Source: a bacterium | GTDB taxonomy: Bacteria > Bacillota > Clostridia > Oscillospirales > Oscillospiraceae | DNA length: 64,000 nucleotides | Direction: 5' to 3' | Assembly: GCA_029009095.1 (NCBI GenBank) | Contig: JAQXJT010000040.1 | Span: forward strand, 1 to 64,000 | Shown here: positions 25,338-33,541 of the stretch, in pieces | How the letters are laid out: each line of letters begins with the position of its first letter | How positions within the stretch are numbered: position 1 is the stretch's first letter | Notes under the pieces: generated by a model | The model's database searches: none | Told to the model about the DNA's origin: nothing | Seen by the model: only the letters and a program-made list of their open reading frames with translations | Made by a program: the position numbers and the translations under genes

Positions 25338-25667
25338 TCAGTTCCCTCCGCCCCGGGGCAGCACCTGCACCTCCGGGGTCAGGTTGCTGGCAAAAGCCTC
25401 ATATGTCACGATATACCGCCGGTGGTTGATGGTCAGGCCGTAGTGCTCCTCCAGATAGGACAGCTCCGCGGGGTAGACCCCCTCTACAGCGTAGCACTGT
25501 CCCATGCTGCGCCGCACAGCCCGTTCCACCGCCTCCCGGCTCTCCTGCCGGAGGGGCCGCTGCCAGAGCAGCACGCCCCAGAGGGCCATGAGCAGTACCA
25601 GCAGCGCCGCGGCTCTGACCCGTCTCCGCCGCTCCTCCTGCCGCTCCCGTTTCCACAAAGCGTTCAT
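25338..25667 (-). CDS. Small bitopic protein in pilus operon
   Basis: This 109-aa protein begins with a very basic stretch (KRERQEERRRRVR), then one membrane helix (about residues 19-35). Its outer part contains VEGVYPAELSYLEEHYGL. That pattern is like the start of pseudopilin outer domains, where a peptide of the type YP-x-x-L-x-x-L is common. It lies between pilC and the DUF4860 gene in the same operon. No known family is recognised. Confidence 0.65.
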   Translation of the reverse strand: MNALWKRERQEERRRRVRAAALLVLLMALWGVLLWQRPLRQESREAVERAVRRSMGQCYAVEGVYPAELSYLEEHYGLTINHRRYIVTYEAFASNLTPEVQVLPRGGGN

Positions 25668-25677
25668 GGCGTCCTCC

Positions 25678-26709
25678 TCATCCGATGGCGCTGAGTATGC
25701 CGAACAGCGGCAGCATGGCGCTCAGCAGGCTCAACCCCACCGTCACCGTCAGGAACAGCGAGAGACTGGGCTCCACCGCGTCGATGAGATCGCAGAGCCG
25801 CTCAACGCCCTCCCGGCTACAGCTCTCCGCGGCCGAGGCCAGGCCCCGGTCCAGCCGCCCGCTCTCCGCCTCGGCCACCAGGAGCCGGGCGGTCACCGGC
25901 GGGTAAACGCCGCTCAGCCGCAGGGCGTGGGCCAGGTTCTCCCCCTCCTCCACCGTCCGGATGCACTGACCCAGCTCTTCGTCCAGCGTGCCTCCCGCCA
26001 GGGCGTCCCGGCTGCGGAGGAGCGCGTCGGAGGCGGTCATGCCGCTGTAGAGCATGGTGGAGAGCATATCCGCGAGCCGTCCCGCGTCCAGCAGCCGGAG
26101 GGCCTTCCCCACCACGCCGACACGCCGTCCCAGGGAGTTGAGAGCCTCCACCCCCTCCCGTCGCACCCGGCCGGAGACGAGCAGCGCCAGCGCGCAGAAG
26201 AGCAGTGAGATCAGCAGCGCCACGCGCCCCAGGATCCCCCCCAGCACCACGAAGCCATAGCCGGAGGAGAGCATATCTCCCGCCATGCTCTCATAGACCC
26301 GGTGAAAGATGGGCAGCACCGCGAAAACCAGCACGCCCAGCACCGCGCACATGGCCAGCAGCAGCAGCGCCGGGTAGCGCAGGGAGGCCATCAGCCGCCG
26401 CTCCAGCATGGCCCGGCGTCCGTAGTACTCGCTCAGTGAGCGGCAGCTCTGCTCCAGATGCCCGGTGTCCTCGCCCATACGGATCACCCGGGCGGTATAG
26501 CCGGGGAACGCGCCGCAGCCCTCCAGGGCCTCGGCAAAGCCCGCGCCCTGCCGCTGCGCGCGCAGCAGCTCCCGCAGCAGCTCCGCCGGCTCCTGGCCGT
26601 CCTGACACAGCAGCGCCGTGGCCTCCTCGGGGTTCACCCCCGCCCCCAGCAGCACCGCGTATTGTTCGAACAATCCGCTCCACAGGAGCTGTATCTCCGC
26701 TTTTTTCAT
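25678..26709 (-). CDS. PilC/GspF-family inner-membrane platform protein
   Basis: This 343-aa protein carries two T2SSF domains (about residues 15-130 and 220-340) and three membrane segments. The conserved MGEDTGHLEQSCRSLSEYY in the first half and AEAESGRLDRGLASAAE in the second are typical. It anchors the ATPase and pilins of type IV pilus or type II secretion systems. It starts the operon that ends in pilT. At 343 residues it is slightly shorter than PilC of classical pili. Confidence 0.85.
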   Translation of the reverse strand: MKKAEIQLLWSGLFEQYAVLLGAGVNPEEATALLCQDGQEPAELLRELLRAQRQGAGFAEALEGCGAFPGYTARVIRMGEDTGHLEQSCRSLSEYYGRRAMLERRLMASLRYPALLLLAMCAVLGVLVFAVLPIFHRVYESMAGDMLSSGYGFVVLGGILGRVALLISLLFCALALLVSGRVRREGVEALNSLGRRVGVVGKALRLLDAGRLADMLSTMLYSGMTASDALLRSRDALAGGTLDEELGQCIRTVEEGENLAHALRLSGVYPPVTARLLVAEAESGRLDRGLASAAESCSREGVERLCDLIDAVEPSLSLFLTVTVGLSLLSAMLPLFGILSAIG

Positions 26710-26720
26710 GCCACCGCCTC

Positions 26721-27653
26721 CTAATATGTATAGCGTTTGGTATAGAGCTTCTCGTTGTCCGTTTTGGACGCGGGCACGCCGTTGGAGGCAAAGGTGATGT
26801 CCACATGCTTCCAGTCCCGGCCCCCGGCTTTGATCTTGGCTGTGATCCAGCCCCTGTCTTTGAGATAGATCTCGTTCCAGGCGTGGTAGACCCCGTCCGG
26901 CTCCACATAGCCCGTGATGAGCTTGCAGGGGATGCCCTGCGAGCGGAGCATGGCCGCCGCCAGCGCCGCATAGTCAAAGCAGATGCCCTTCTTTTCTTCG
27001 AGAGTGGCGTCCGGGTCGGGCAGATAGCCCCGCTGCACGCTCTTCGCCTTCTCGTAGTCGTACTCCACTTCCTCCACCAGATAGGCGTACACGGCGGCCA
27101 CCTGCTCCACATCCGTTTCCCGCCCGCCCGTGAGCTGCGCCGCCTCCGCCACGCAGTCCGAGTCCGCATCATACCGCACCATAACGCTGGGGCGCAGGAA
27201 TGGCTGGAACTCGTTGGAGAGCGTGACACGCCGCTCCGCTTTCCAGATGGGAGCGTAGCGGTCCCCCCCGATGTTCTCCATCACCCGGAAGGTGTAGTCC
27301 CCGTCCCCCATGTTCAGCGGGCAGACGGTGACCGTCCCGTCCCCGGGGAGGTCGTAGTTATATTTCTCCTCCCCATGGATGATCTGCACTTTCAGCCGCT
27401 TCTCATTCTCCGCCCGGAACGCCGCGTAGCCCTCGCTCAGGTGGGACAGATCGGCGCCCACGGCGTGATCGTACTCCGCCGCCGTCTCGTCAAACTCCGC
27501 GCCCCGCCACACGGTGGAGGGGGCTGAGGACGCGGCGGGGGACGGCGCAGCGCCGCCTTTGGCCCGGACGCTCCCGCCGTTGCAGCAGGCGGCAAGGGAG
27601 AAGAGCAGCGCCAGCAGCGCGGCCGCCAAAAACCGAACCCGTCCGTGTCTCAT
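26721..27653 (-). CDS. Transglutaminase-domain lipoprotein
   Basis: This 310-aa protein has a lipoprotein signal with lipobox LAAC at about residues 19-22. The C-terminal half holds a transglutaminase-like domain: the catalytic Cys in KKGICFDYAALAAAML, the His in YHAWNEIY and the Asp in the HVDITF region. Such domains act as cell-surface proteases or cross-linkers. It lies 11 bp upstream of the pilC homologue on the same strand and may share its transcript. Confidence 0.85.
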   Translation of the reverse strand: MRHGRVRFLAAALLALLFSLAACCNGGSVRAKGGAAPSPAASSAPSTVWRGAEFDETAAEYDHAVGADLSHLSEGYAAFRAENEKRLKVQIIHGEEKYNYDLPGDGTVTVCPLNMGDGDYTFRVMENIGGDRYAPIWKAERRVTLSNEFQPFLRPSVMVRYDADSDCVAEAAQLTGGRETDVEQVAAVYAYLVEEVEYDYEKAKSVQRGYLPDPDATLEEKKGICFDYAALAAAMLRSQGIPCKLITGYVEPDGVYHAWNEIYLKDRGWITAKIKAGGRDWKHVDITFASNGVPASKTDNEKLYTKRYTY

Positions 27654-27773
27654 GGCTCTCTCCCTTCCCGCATTTCTCTATCGAATCATTATACGGGAGT
27701 TTCCCGGAAACTACAAGGAAAAAGTCATAAAAGGCTGCTTTTTTGCCGCTCTCACCCACACTCTGCAACCAAA

Positions 27774-27808
27774 AAAACTGCCATCCCCGGCCGGGGACGG
27801 CAGTTTTT
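27774..27808. terminator. Terminator after rplT
   Basis: AAAAACTGCC-A-TCCCCGG pairs with CCGGGGA-C-GGCAGTTTTT with almost no loop, 17 bp after the rplT stop. The T run on the minus strand makes it a good factor-independent terminator. Confidence 0.85.
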
Positions 27809-27824
27809 CGAGAGAGATGGGAAA

Positions 27825-28178
27825 TTACACCGCGGCCTTGGCCTTCTCGCACAGGGCGGTGAAGGCGGCGGGCTCGTGAATGGCCATCTCGGAGAGCATC
27901 TTGCGGTTCATGTCGATGCCGGCAACCTTGAGGCCGTGCATGAAGGTGGAGTAGTTCATGCCGTTGAGCTTGCAGGCGGCAGAAATACGGGTGATCCACA
28001 GCTTGCGGAAGTCGCGCTTCTTCAGCTTACGGCCCACATAAGCATAGCGGCCGGACTTCATCAGCTGCTGATTTGCCATCTTATAGTGACGGGACTTGTT
28101 ACCCCAATAACCCTTGGCAAGACCCAGCTTCTTGTTTCTTCTCTTGCGCGTCATCATCGCGCCTTTGACTCTGGCCAT
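27825..28178 (-). CDS. rplT: Ribosomal protein L20
   Basis: This 117-aa protein matches L20 throughout, from the start [16 protein letters not shown] to the region [12 protein letters not shown]20 is an early 50S assembly protein and, in Firmicutes, the autoregulator that binds the infC leader. It is last in infC-rpmI-rplT. Confidence 0.98.
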   Translation of the reverse strand: MARVKGAMMTRKRRNKKLGLAKGYWGNKSRHYKMANQQLMKSGRYAYVGRKLKKRDFRKLWITRISAACKLNGMNYSTFMHGLKVAGIDMNRKMLSEMAIHEPAAFTALCEKAKAAV

Positions 28179-28191
28179 CTCTTAAACCTCC

Positions 28192-28395
28192 TTATTTGTA
28201 CGGGACCATGCGCTTGATGGTGGCTTCGTTGGTGACGTCGGCGTAGGTGCCCTGACGCAGAGCTCTCTTGCGCTTGGTGGTTTTGCCGTGGCCATTCAGC
28301 AGATGGCTCTTGTAAGCATGGGCGCGCTTGACCTTGCCGGTGGCGGTGAGACGGAATCTCTTCTTGGCGCCGCTGTGAGACTTGAGTTTCGGCAT
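28192..28395 (-). CDS. rpmI: Ribosomal protein L35
   Basis: This 67-aa protein matches L35, including [14 protein letters not shown] and the basic [11 protein letters not shown] stretch. Its length is normal. It lies between infC and rplT with short gaps, so the order is the standard one. Confidence 0.98.
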   Translation of the reverse strand: MPKLKSHSGAKKRFRLTATGKVKRAHAYKSHLLNGHGKTTKRKRALRQGTYADVTNEATIKRMVPYK

Positions 28396-28410
28396 ATCGG
28401 TTTATCTCCT

Positions 28411-28947
28411 TTACTTTTTGTTAGACTGTTTATCCGTAGTCCGGGGGGAGAGGAACATGGACATATTGCGCCCCTCCAGCTTGGGATTTTTGTCCATGGT
28501 GGCGATCTGGTCGCACTCCGCGGCAAAGCGGGTCAGCAGCTCCTCGCCGATGCTGGTGTGGGCCATCTCACGGCCGCGGAAGCGGATGGTGACCTTCAGG
28601 CGGTTGCCGTCCTGAAGGAATTTCTGGCCGTTCTTCAGCTTGGTGTTGAAATCGTTATCGCCAATGCCGGGAGACATACGGATCTCCTTGATCTCGATGA
28701 CGTGCTGGTTCTTGCGGGCTTCCTTCTCTTTCTTGGCCTGTTCAAAACGGTACTTGCCGTAATCCATGAGCTTGCACACAGGCGGCTTGGCCTGCGGAGA
28801 GATCATGACCAGGTCTACTTCCAGTTCCCCCGCCTTTTCCAGCGCGGCCTGTGAGGACATGATACCCAGCTGTTCGCCGCTCTCACTGATCAGACGCACC
28901 TCGGCGGCCTGGATCTCCTCATTGATCAAATGGTTCTGGCTTGCGAT
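28411..28947 (-). CDS. infC: Translation initiation factor IF-3, probable AUC start
   Basis: This protein of 178 aa is IF-3, with N-domain HLINEEIQAAEVRLI, linker FEQAKKEKEARKNQ and C-domain VIEIKEIRMSPGIGDNDF. It prevents premature subunit joining and proofreads start codons. No ATG or GTG lies near the correct position. GGAGG (28961-28957) is 9 nt from ATC at 28947 but only 3 nt from TTG at 28953, so ATC (AUC) is the best start. infC commonly uses rare AUU/AUC-type starts so that IF-3 can repress its own synthesis. The long ATG form upstream runs through the leader and is unlikely. Confidence 0.93.
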   Translation of the reverse strand: MASQNHLINEEIQAAEVRLISESGEQLGIMSSQAALEKAGELEVDLVMISPQAKPPVCKLMDYGKYRFEQAKKEKEARKNQHVIEIKEIRMSPGIGDNDFNTKLKNGQKFLQDGNRLKVTIRFRGREMAHTSIGEELLTRFAAECDQIATMDKNPKLEGRNMSMFLSPRTTDKQSNKK

Positions 28948-28953
28948 GTTCAA

Positions 28954-29154
28954 ACACCTCCGTAAACTGTTTTTCCTGTGCCGCTCCCGCGGGGCGGCCC
29001 CTCTTTCCTCCGAATGCGAAAAAGCGGATACGCTCACCGTACCCGCCGCAAAAACACCCCCACGCCGTGGGGATACTCACGCTCTTGACCGCGGCAATGC
29101 TCTCATCTGGCAGCCGGGTGAGGCCGGTACGACCGAACCTTCTTCTTTTTCACC
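28954..29154 (-). promoter_or_regulatory. infC leader, probable L20 autoregulatory leader
   Basis: About 200 nt of transcribed leader lie between the promoter at 29161-29189 and infC. It contains several possible stems and an internal terminator-like hairpin. Leaders of this size before infC-rpmI-rplT in Firmicutes bind L20, which causes premature termination. The L20 site itself has not been folded here, so the class is inferred from context. Confidence 0.6.
29050..29072 (-). terminator. Attenuator hairpin in the infC leader
   Basis: On the minus strand CCCCAC, loop GGC, GTGGGG is followed by GTGTTTTT. It sits within the infC leader and is the likely site of controlled early termination. 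Confidence 0.65.
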
Positions 29155-29160
29155 GAAGAG

Positions 29161-29189
29161 ATTATAGCAGGGCGGGAGAGGATTGTCAA
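29161..29189 (-). promoter_or_regulatory. infC operon promoter
   Basis: Perfect consensus on the minus strand: TTGACA (29189-29184), 17-nt spacer, TATAAT (29166-29161). Such strength fits a ribosomal protein operon. Confidence 0.9.
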
Positions 29190-29211
29190 GGAAAAATCCC
29201 GCGATTTTTCC
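29190..29211. terminator. Hairpin between deoC and the infC promoter
   Basis: GGAAAAATC, loop CCGC and GATTTTTCC form a 9-bp stem directly downstream of deoC on the minus strand. Its T-rich arm could end the deoC transcript. Confidence 0.6.
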
Positions 29212-29241
29212 CGGAAAACCGCCTCTCCCCCGCCCTCCGTC

Positions 29242-29898
29242 TCAGAGCCCCTGCTCCATGGCGATCTTCACGATGCGGCTGGTGCCCAGGCGGTCCGCGC
29301 CCAGTTCCAGGAAGCGCTCGGCGTCCTCCAGAGAGGAGATGCCGCCGGCGGCCTTGACCTTGACGGCGGGATCGCAGCACTGCCGCAGCAGCTCCACATC
29401 CTCAAAGGTGGCCCCGCCCGTGGAGAAGCCCGTAGAGGTCTTGATATAGTCCGCGCGGGCCTCGCTGACCAGCGCGCACATCATGCGCTTTTCCTCCTCC
29501 GTAAGCAGGCAGCACTCGATGATGACCTTCAGGATCTTCTCGCCGCAGGCCATGCGCACCCGGCGCAGCTCGTCGAGGATCTCGTCCCGGGCCCGGTCCC
29601 TGACCATGCCCAGATTGACCACCATGTCGATCTCGTCCGCCCCATTGCGGATGGCGTCGTCCGCCTCAAAAGCCTTGACGCGGGTGGTGGCGTAGCCGTT
29701 GGGGAAGCCGATCACCGTGCAAAGGCGCAACTTATCGCCCACATAGCGCTTCGCGCCCGCCACATGGGCCGGCGGGATGCACACGCTGGCCACGCCGTAG
29801 CGGATGCCCTGGTCGCAGAGGGTGCGGATCTCCTGGGCGGTGCAGTCGGTGCGCAGCAGGGTGTGGTCGCAGCGGGAGAGAATGTCCTGTATCTCCAT
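29242..29898 (-). CDS. deoC: Deoxyribose-phosphate aldolase
   Basis: This 218-aa class I aldolase splits 2-deoxyribose 5-phosphate into acetaldehyde and glyceraldehyde 3-phosphate. The Schiff-base Lys lies in DYIKTSTGFSTGGAT and a second conserved Lys in VKAAGGI. DHTLLRTDCT at the start and DMVVNLGMVRD are typical. The length is normal. It has its own promoter and is not next to other deo genes. Confidence 0.96.
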   Translation of the reverse strand: MEIQDILSRCDHTLLRTDCTAQEIRTLCDQGIRYGVASVCIPPAHVAGAKRYVGDKLRLCTVIGFPNGYATTRVKAFEADDAIRNGADEIDMVVNLGMVRDRARDEILDELRRVRMACGEKILKVIIECCLLTEEEKRMMCALVSEARADYIKTSTGFSTGGATFEDVELLRQCCDPAVKVKAAGGISSLEDAERFLELGADRLGTSRIVKIAMEQGL

Positions 29899-29956
29899 TC
29901 TTGTTCATCCTTTCTCTCGGGGACGGGTCTTTCGCCCGGGTCGTCCCCGTGCGTAC

Positions 29957-29985
29957 ATTGTACCACAGCCCGCCCCCTTTGCCAA
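29957..29985 (-). promoter_or_regulatory. deoC promoter
   Basis: TTGGCA (29985-29980), 17-nt spacer and TACAAT (29962-29957) on the minus strand, about 60 bp before the deoC start. Confidence 0.7.
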
Positions 29986-30022
29986 GGGCGGAGCCGGAAA
30001 AGTTGCGCTCCGGGCGGCGCGC

Positions 30023-31567
30023 TCAGCCACCCGTCAGCTCCCGGAGCTTCCGGTGGAGGGGCCGGAGGGTCCTGTAATAGCCCAGGTACACCTCCCGGTA
30101 GAGCCGCTCATAGAGCTTATGCTCCTCCATGTCCGGGTAGAAGGTGTCGCGCAGGTGTACCATGCCCTTCACGGCGGCGGCATAGTCGGGGTATTCCCCC
30201 CGGGCCACAAAGGCGCAGATGGCCCCGCCCAGGGCGCTGGCGTCCCCGGTACGCACCCGGGAGACGGGCAGGCCGAACATATTGGCGGTGATCTGGCAGA
30301 TCTCGTCGCTGCGGCTGCCCCCTCCGGCCAGGCGAAGCTCCTTCACCTTTTGCCCCGAGCGGCGCTCCATGTTCTCCAGCCCCTCCATAAGGCCGAAGTT
30401 CAGCCCCTCGATGATGGCGCGGTAGACATGGTATTTGGTATGTATGTCGCTGAAGCCGATCATGGCGCCCCGGGCGCCGGGGGTGGTGAGCGTGGGCGTC
30501 CAGTGGGGCAGCACCATCAGCCCCTCGCAGCCGGCGGGGACGTCCTTCAGATGCCGGTTGAGAAGATCCTCCGCACTGCAGCCCAGCACAGCGGCCTCGG
30601 CCATCTCTTTCTCCGCGAAGTTCTGCTTGAACCAGGTGAGCATCCAGTAGCCCCGCCAGAGCTGCACCTCCCCGTTGTAAAGGTCGTTGGGGATGGCCGG
30701 GTAGGCGGGCATAAAGGGCGTTGGCTCGAAGTAGCGGGGGGAGGTGAGCTGCACGGTGCAGCTGGTGCCGAAGGAGAGGGCCGCCTGCTCCTGCCCCAGC
30801 ACCCCCAGGCCCAGGGTCTCGCAGCCCTTGTCCGATCCGGTGGCGATCAGGGGCAGCCCCTCGGGCAGGGAGGAGAGGGTGGCGCACTCGGCGCTGACGG
30901 CGCCCAGCCTTGTGCCGGAGGGCACCAGCTCACAGAGCTTCCCGTCGGGGATGTCGTAGAGGCAGCGGGTGATGCCGTGCCGGTCCCAGCGGCGGCGGCG
31001 GTAGTCGAAGGGGATGTGGCCGATCTGGGAGGCCACGCTGTCCGCCATGCGGCGGGTGATACGGAAATTGAGATAGGTGGAGAGCAGCACGAACTTCTCC
31101 GTCCGCTCCCAGACCTCCGGCTCGTTCTCGGCAATATAGTTGCACATGCTGGTGCGCCGCTGTATATCCACCGTCTCCCCCACGCCGCAGAGCGCGAAGA
31201 GGAGCCGCCGCCACAGCGCCAGGGGCCGGGGATCTTTCACTTTCCGCTGATCCAGCCAGAGGATGCACTTCCGCAATGGCTTCCCCTCTCCGTCCAGACA
31301 CACATAGCTGTCCCGGAACACCGTCACCGTCATGCACATCACGCGCTCAAACTCCGCTCCGCTCTGCTCCCGCAGCTCTCTGGCCACAGCGCACAGCTCG
31401 GAAAAATAATACTCGGCGTCCTGCTCCGCCCAGGACTTCCGGGGGGAGACATAGGGCACGGGGTAGGGCCTTACAAGTTCCGACACCGTGACGCCGGCGC
31501 TGTCGATGAGACAGGCGCGGATGCTCTGGGTGCCCACATCCACGGAAAAAACCAGAGGAGATGCCAT
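30023..31567 (-). CDS. FGGY-family carbohydrate kinase
   Basis: This 514-aa sugar kinase has the two actin-like ATPase domains of the FGGY family. The first phosphate-binding loop is FSVDVGTQSIRACLID. The adenosine region includes LRLAGGGSRSDEICQI, and LSFGTSCTVQL follows the conserved GSDKGCETLGLGV. The substrate is probably a pentulose or a related ketose, but family subtypes cannot be separated by eye. ATG at 31567 follows GGGAGGAAAGGGAAG. The neighbour deoC is also part of pentose metabolism but has its own promoter. Confidence 0.85.
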   Translation of the reverse strand: MASPLVFSVDVGTQSIRACLIDSAGVTVSELVRPYPVPYVSPRKSWAEQDAEYYFSELCAVARELREQSGAEFERVMCMTVTVFRDSYVCLDGEGKPLRKCILWLDQRKVKDPRPLALWRRLLFALCGVGETVDIQRRTSMCNYIAENEPEVWERTEKFVLLSTYLNFRITRRMADSVASQIGHIPFDYRRRRWDRHGITRCLYDIPDGKLCELVPSGTRLGAVSAECATLSSLPEGLPLIATGSDKGCETLGLGVLGQEQAALSFGTSCTVQLTSPRYFEPTPFMPAYPAIPNDLYNGEVQLWRGYWMLTWFKQNFAEKEMAEAAVLGCSAEDLLNRHLKDVPAGCEGLMVLPHWTPTLTTPGARGAMIGFSDIHTKYHVYRAIIEGLNFGLMEGLENMERRSGQKVKELRLAGGGSRSDEICQITANMFGLPVSRVRTGDASALGGAICAFVARGEYPDYAAAVKGMVHLRDTFYPDMEEHKLYERLYREVYLGYYRTLRPLHRKLRELTGG

Positions 31568-31604
31568 GACTTCCCTTTCCTCCCATTTCGTGCAGAATGA
31601 TTGC

Positions 31605-31610
31605 ATTATA
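31605..31610 (-). promoter_or_regulatory. -10 element of the FGGY kinase gene
   Basis: TATAAT (31610-31605) on the minus strand lies about 40 bp before the kinase start. The -35 region (TTTTCT at 17-nt spacing) is weak, which suggests activator dependence. Confidence 0.5.
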
Positions 31611-31756
31611 CCCCGTTTGCCCACGAAAGAAAAGGGCGCAAAGCCCCAAAAAATCCCAAAAACCGGGAAATTTCTCCCACTTTTTCCCTAAAATCGCCCC
31701 CGCGGCCCCTTTCCTCCCCCTTCTGCAAAAAATCGGTAAGATCTTCCGTTTGGGGC

Positions 31757-31784
31757 TTGACAGGAGAAAAAGTTGTGGTATCAT
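31757..31784 (+). promoter_or_regulatory. marR-MFS promoter
   Basis: TTGACA (31757-31762), 16-nt spacer, TATCAT (31779-31784). The transcription start would fall at or next to the palindromic operator. Confidence 0.8.
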
Positions 31785-31791
31785 CCAATCC

Positions 31792-31805
31792 GTTGATGCA
31801 TCAAC
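31792..31805. promoter_or_regulatory. Palindromic operator, probable MarR site
   Basis: GTTGATGCATCAAC is a perfect 14-bp palindrome placed 8 bp downstream of the -10 and 18 bp before the marR start. Autorepression by the MarR protein is the simplest reading. Confidence 0.7.
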
Positions 31806-31823
31806 CTTTCACGGAGGCGAAAG

Positions 31824-32288
31824 ATGGATATTACGAAACGGGAGATCACCAAGATCGCGCGGGAGGCGAGCCGCTTTACGGCGCGCACCCTCCGCTCCAC
31901 GGGGGTCGGCACCGGAGAGATGGACGTGCTCCACCTCATCCGCAAGAACCCCGGCATCACCCAGTCGGAGGTGTGCAGGGAGTTGGGGCTGGACAAGGGC
32001 GCCGTGGCCAGGCAGACCGGCAATCTGGAGGCCAAGGGCTACATCGAGCGCCGGGAAAACCCCGGCGACAGGCGCAGCCGCCTTCTCTACCCCACGCCCC
32101 TGGCGGAGGGGCTGAAAAAATCCAAGGCCCATGTGGAGGCGGCCTTTTACCAGTGGCTGCTGGAGGGACTCAGTGAGGAGGAGCGGGCGGAATACGCCCG
32201 GATGACGGACATTCTCTACCGCCGGTGCAAGGCGGAGAGCCGGGAGGGCTTCCCGGAGATGACGGAACGAATGGAAAACGAGGTGTAA
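31824..32288 (+). CDS. MarR-family regulator
   Basis: This 154-aa winged-helix protein has the MarR layout. The recognition helix lies in ITQSEVCRELGLDKGAVARQTGNLEAKGYIERRENPGD (about residues 49-86), and the wing ends in RRSRLLYPT. MarR dimers bind palindromes and let go when a ligand binds. The gene lies 3 bp upstream of an MFS gene and just after a palindrome, so it probably represses both genes. The ATG follows ACGGAGGCGAAAG. Confidence 0.9.
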   Translation: MDITKREITKIAREASRFTARTLRSTGVGTGEMDVLHLIRKNPGITQSEVCRELGLDKGAVARQTGNLEAKGYIERRENPGDRRSRLLYPTPLAEGLKKSKAHVEAAFYQWLLEGLSEEERAEYARMTDILYRRCKAESREGFPEMTERMENEV

Positions 32289-32291
32289 AAA

Positions 32292-33536
32292 ATGGAAGAA
32301 CAGAAAACGAAAAAACTCTCCCGGGCGATGGTGTTCATTTTGCTCTTTGGCGTGGTGAGCCTGTTCTCGGACATGACGCACGAGGGCGCTTCCAGCATCC
32401 GGGGGGCCTATCTCTCGCTGCTGGGGGCTTCGGCGGGGACGATCGGCTTTGTCTCGGGGCTGGGCGAGATGATCGGCTACTCCATGCGCTATGTGTTCGG
32501 GAAGCTGACCGACAAGAGCAAGCGCTACTGGCCCATGACCATACTCGGCTATGTGCTGGACATTGTGGCTGTGCCGGCGCTGGCGCTGGTGGGCGAGCAC
32601 GGCTGGGTGGCCGCCTGCGCGCTGCTGGTGGTGCAGCGGATGGGCAAGGCCATCAAGAAGCCCGCAAAGGACACCATCATGTCCTTCGCCGCCTCTCAGG
32701 AGGGGGCGGGCAAGAGCTTCGGCATCCAGGAGGTGCTCGATCAGATCGGCGCGTTTCTGGGACCGGTGCTGCTCTATCTGGTGATGCTGGGAAAGACCGA
32801 GGGCAGCACGTTCGAGGTCTACTCCACCTGCTTTGCGGTGCTGGCCATCCCCGGCGCCATCACGCTGATCCTGCTGCTGGTGACCCGGCGCAAGTTCCCC
32901 AACCCCGAGCACTTTGAGCCTGCTCCCAGGGAGTACATCCCCTTCCGGATGAAGAAAGAGTTCATCCTCTACATCGCGGGCATCAGCTTCTTCGCCTTCG
33001 GCTTCATCGACTACTCCCTGATCATCATGCATGTCTCCCGAACCTGCGCCGGTCTGGCCGGGAGTCTCTCGGAGACCTCCTCGCTGGTGAACAGCGGCAC
33101 GCTGCCCCTGCTCTACGCCGGGGCCATGCTGGTGGACGCGGTGGCGGCGCTGGTCTTTGGGCTGATGTACGACAAAAAGGGCGTGAAAGCTCTGGTATGG
33201 TCTACCATCGTTTCCGCGCCCTTCGCGATCTTCGTTTTTGCCGCCGGCTCCGTACCCATGCTGCTTCTGGGCATCGCCCTCTGGGGCGTGGGGATGGGGG
33301 CTCAGGAATCCATTCTGAAAGCCGCCGTCACCAACATGGTGCCCAAAACCAGCCGGGCCACCGGCTACGGCATCTTCGAGTGCTCCTTCGGTGTGTTCTG
33401 GTTCCTGGGCAGCTGGCTGCTGGGCGTGCTCTACGATGTGAGCATCCCCGCCATGGTCGCCGTTTCGGTGCTCTCCCAGCTGGCGGCCATCCCGCTGTAC
33501 CTGGGCTCCGACAGGTTAAGACGGCAGGGGAAGTGA
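32292..33536 (+). CDS. MFS transporter paired with MarR
   Basis: This 414-aa protein has about 12 membrane segments. The loop GKLTDKSKRYWPM follows the motif A position of MFS exporters, and KAIKKPAKDTIMSFAAS is a second conserved cytoplasmic loop. The tight MarR-MFS pairing is the classic layout of inducible drug or toxic-compound efflux. The substrate is unknown. Its stop lies 5 bp from the end of convergent ppk1, with no terminator between. Confidence 0.87.
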   Translation: MEEQKTKKLSRAMVFILLFGVVSLFSDMTHEGASSIRGAYLSLLGASAGTIGFVSGLGEMIGYSMRYVFGKLTDKSKRYWPMTILGYVLDIVAVPALALVGEHGWVAACALLVVQRMGKAIKKPAKDTIMSFAASQEGAGKSFGIQEVLDQIGAFLGPVLLYLVMLGKTEGSTFEVYSTCFAVLAIPGAITLILLLVTRRKFPNPEHFEPAPREYIPFRMKKEFILYIAGISFFAFGFIDYSLIIMHVSRTCAGLAGSLSETSSLVNSGTLPLLYAGAMLVDAVAALVFGLMYDKKGVKALVWSTIVSAPFAIFVFAAGSVPMLLLGIALWGVGMGAQESILKAAVTNMVPKTSRATGYGIFECSFGVFWFLGSWLLGVLYDVSIPAMVAVSVLSQLAAIPLYLGSDRLRRQGK

Positions 33537-33541
33537 TCCCC

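Noticed and set aside
28948..29037. Longer IF-3 starting at ATG 29037
   Set aside because: It would translate part of the leader including the ribosome binding site, and IF-3 homologues begin near the HLINEEI block.
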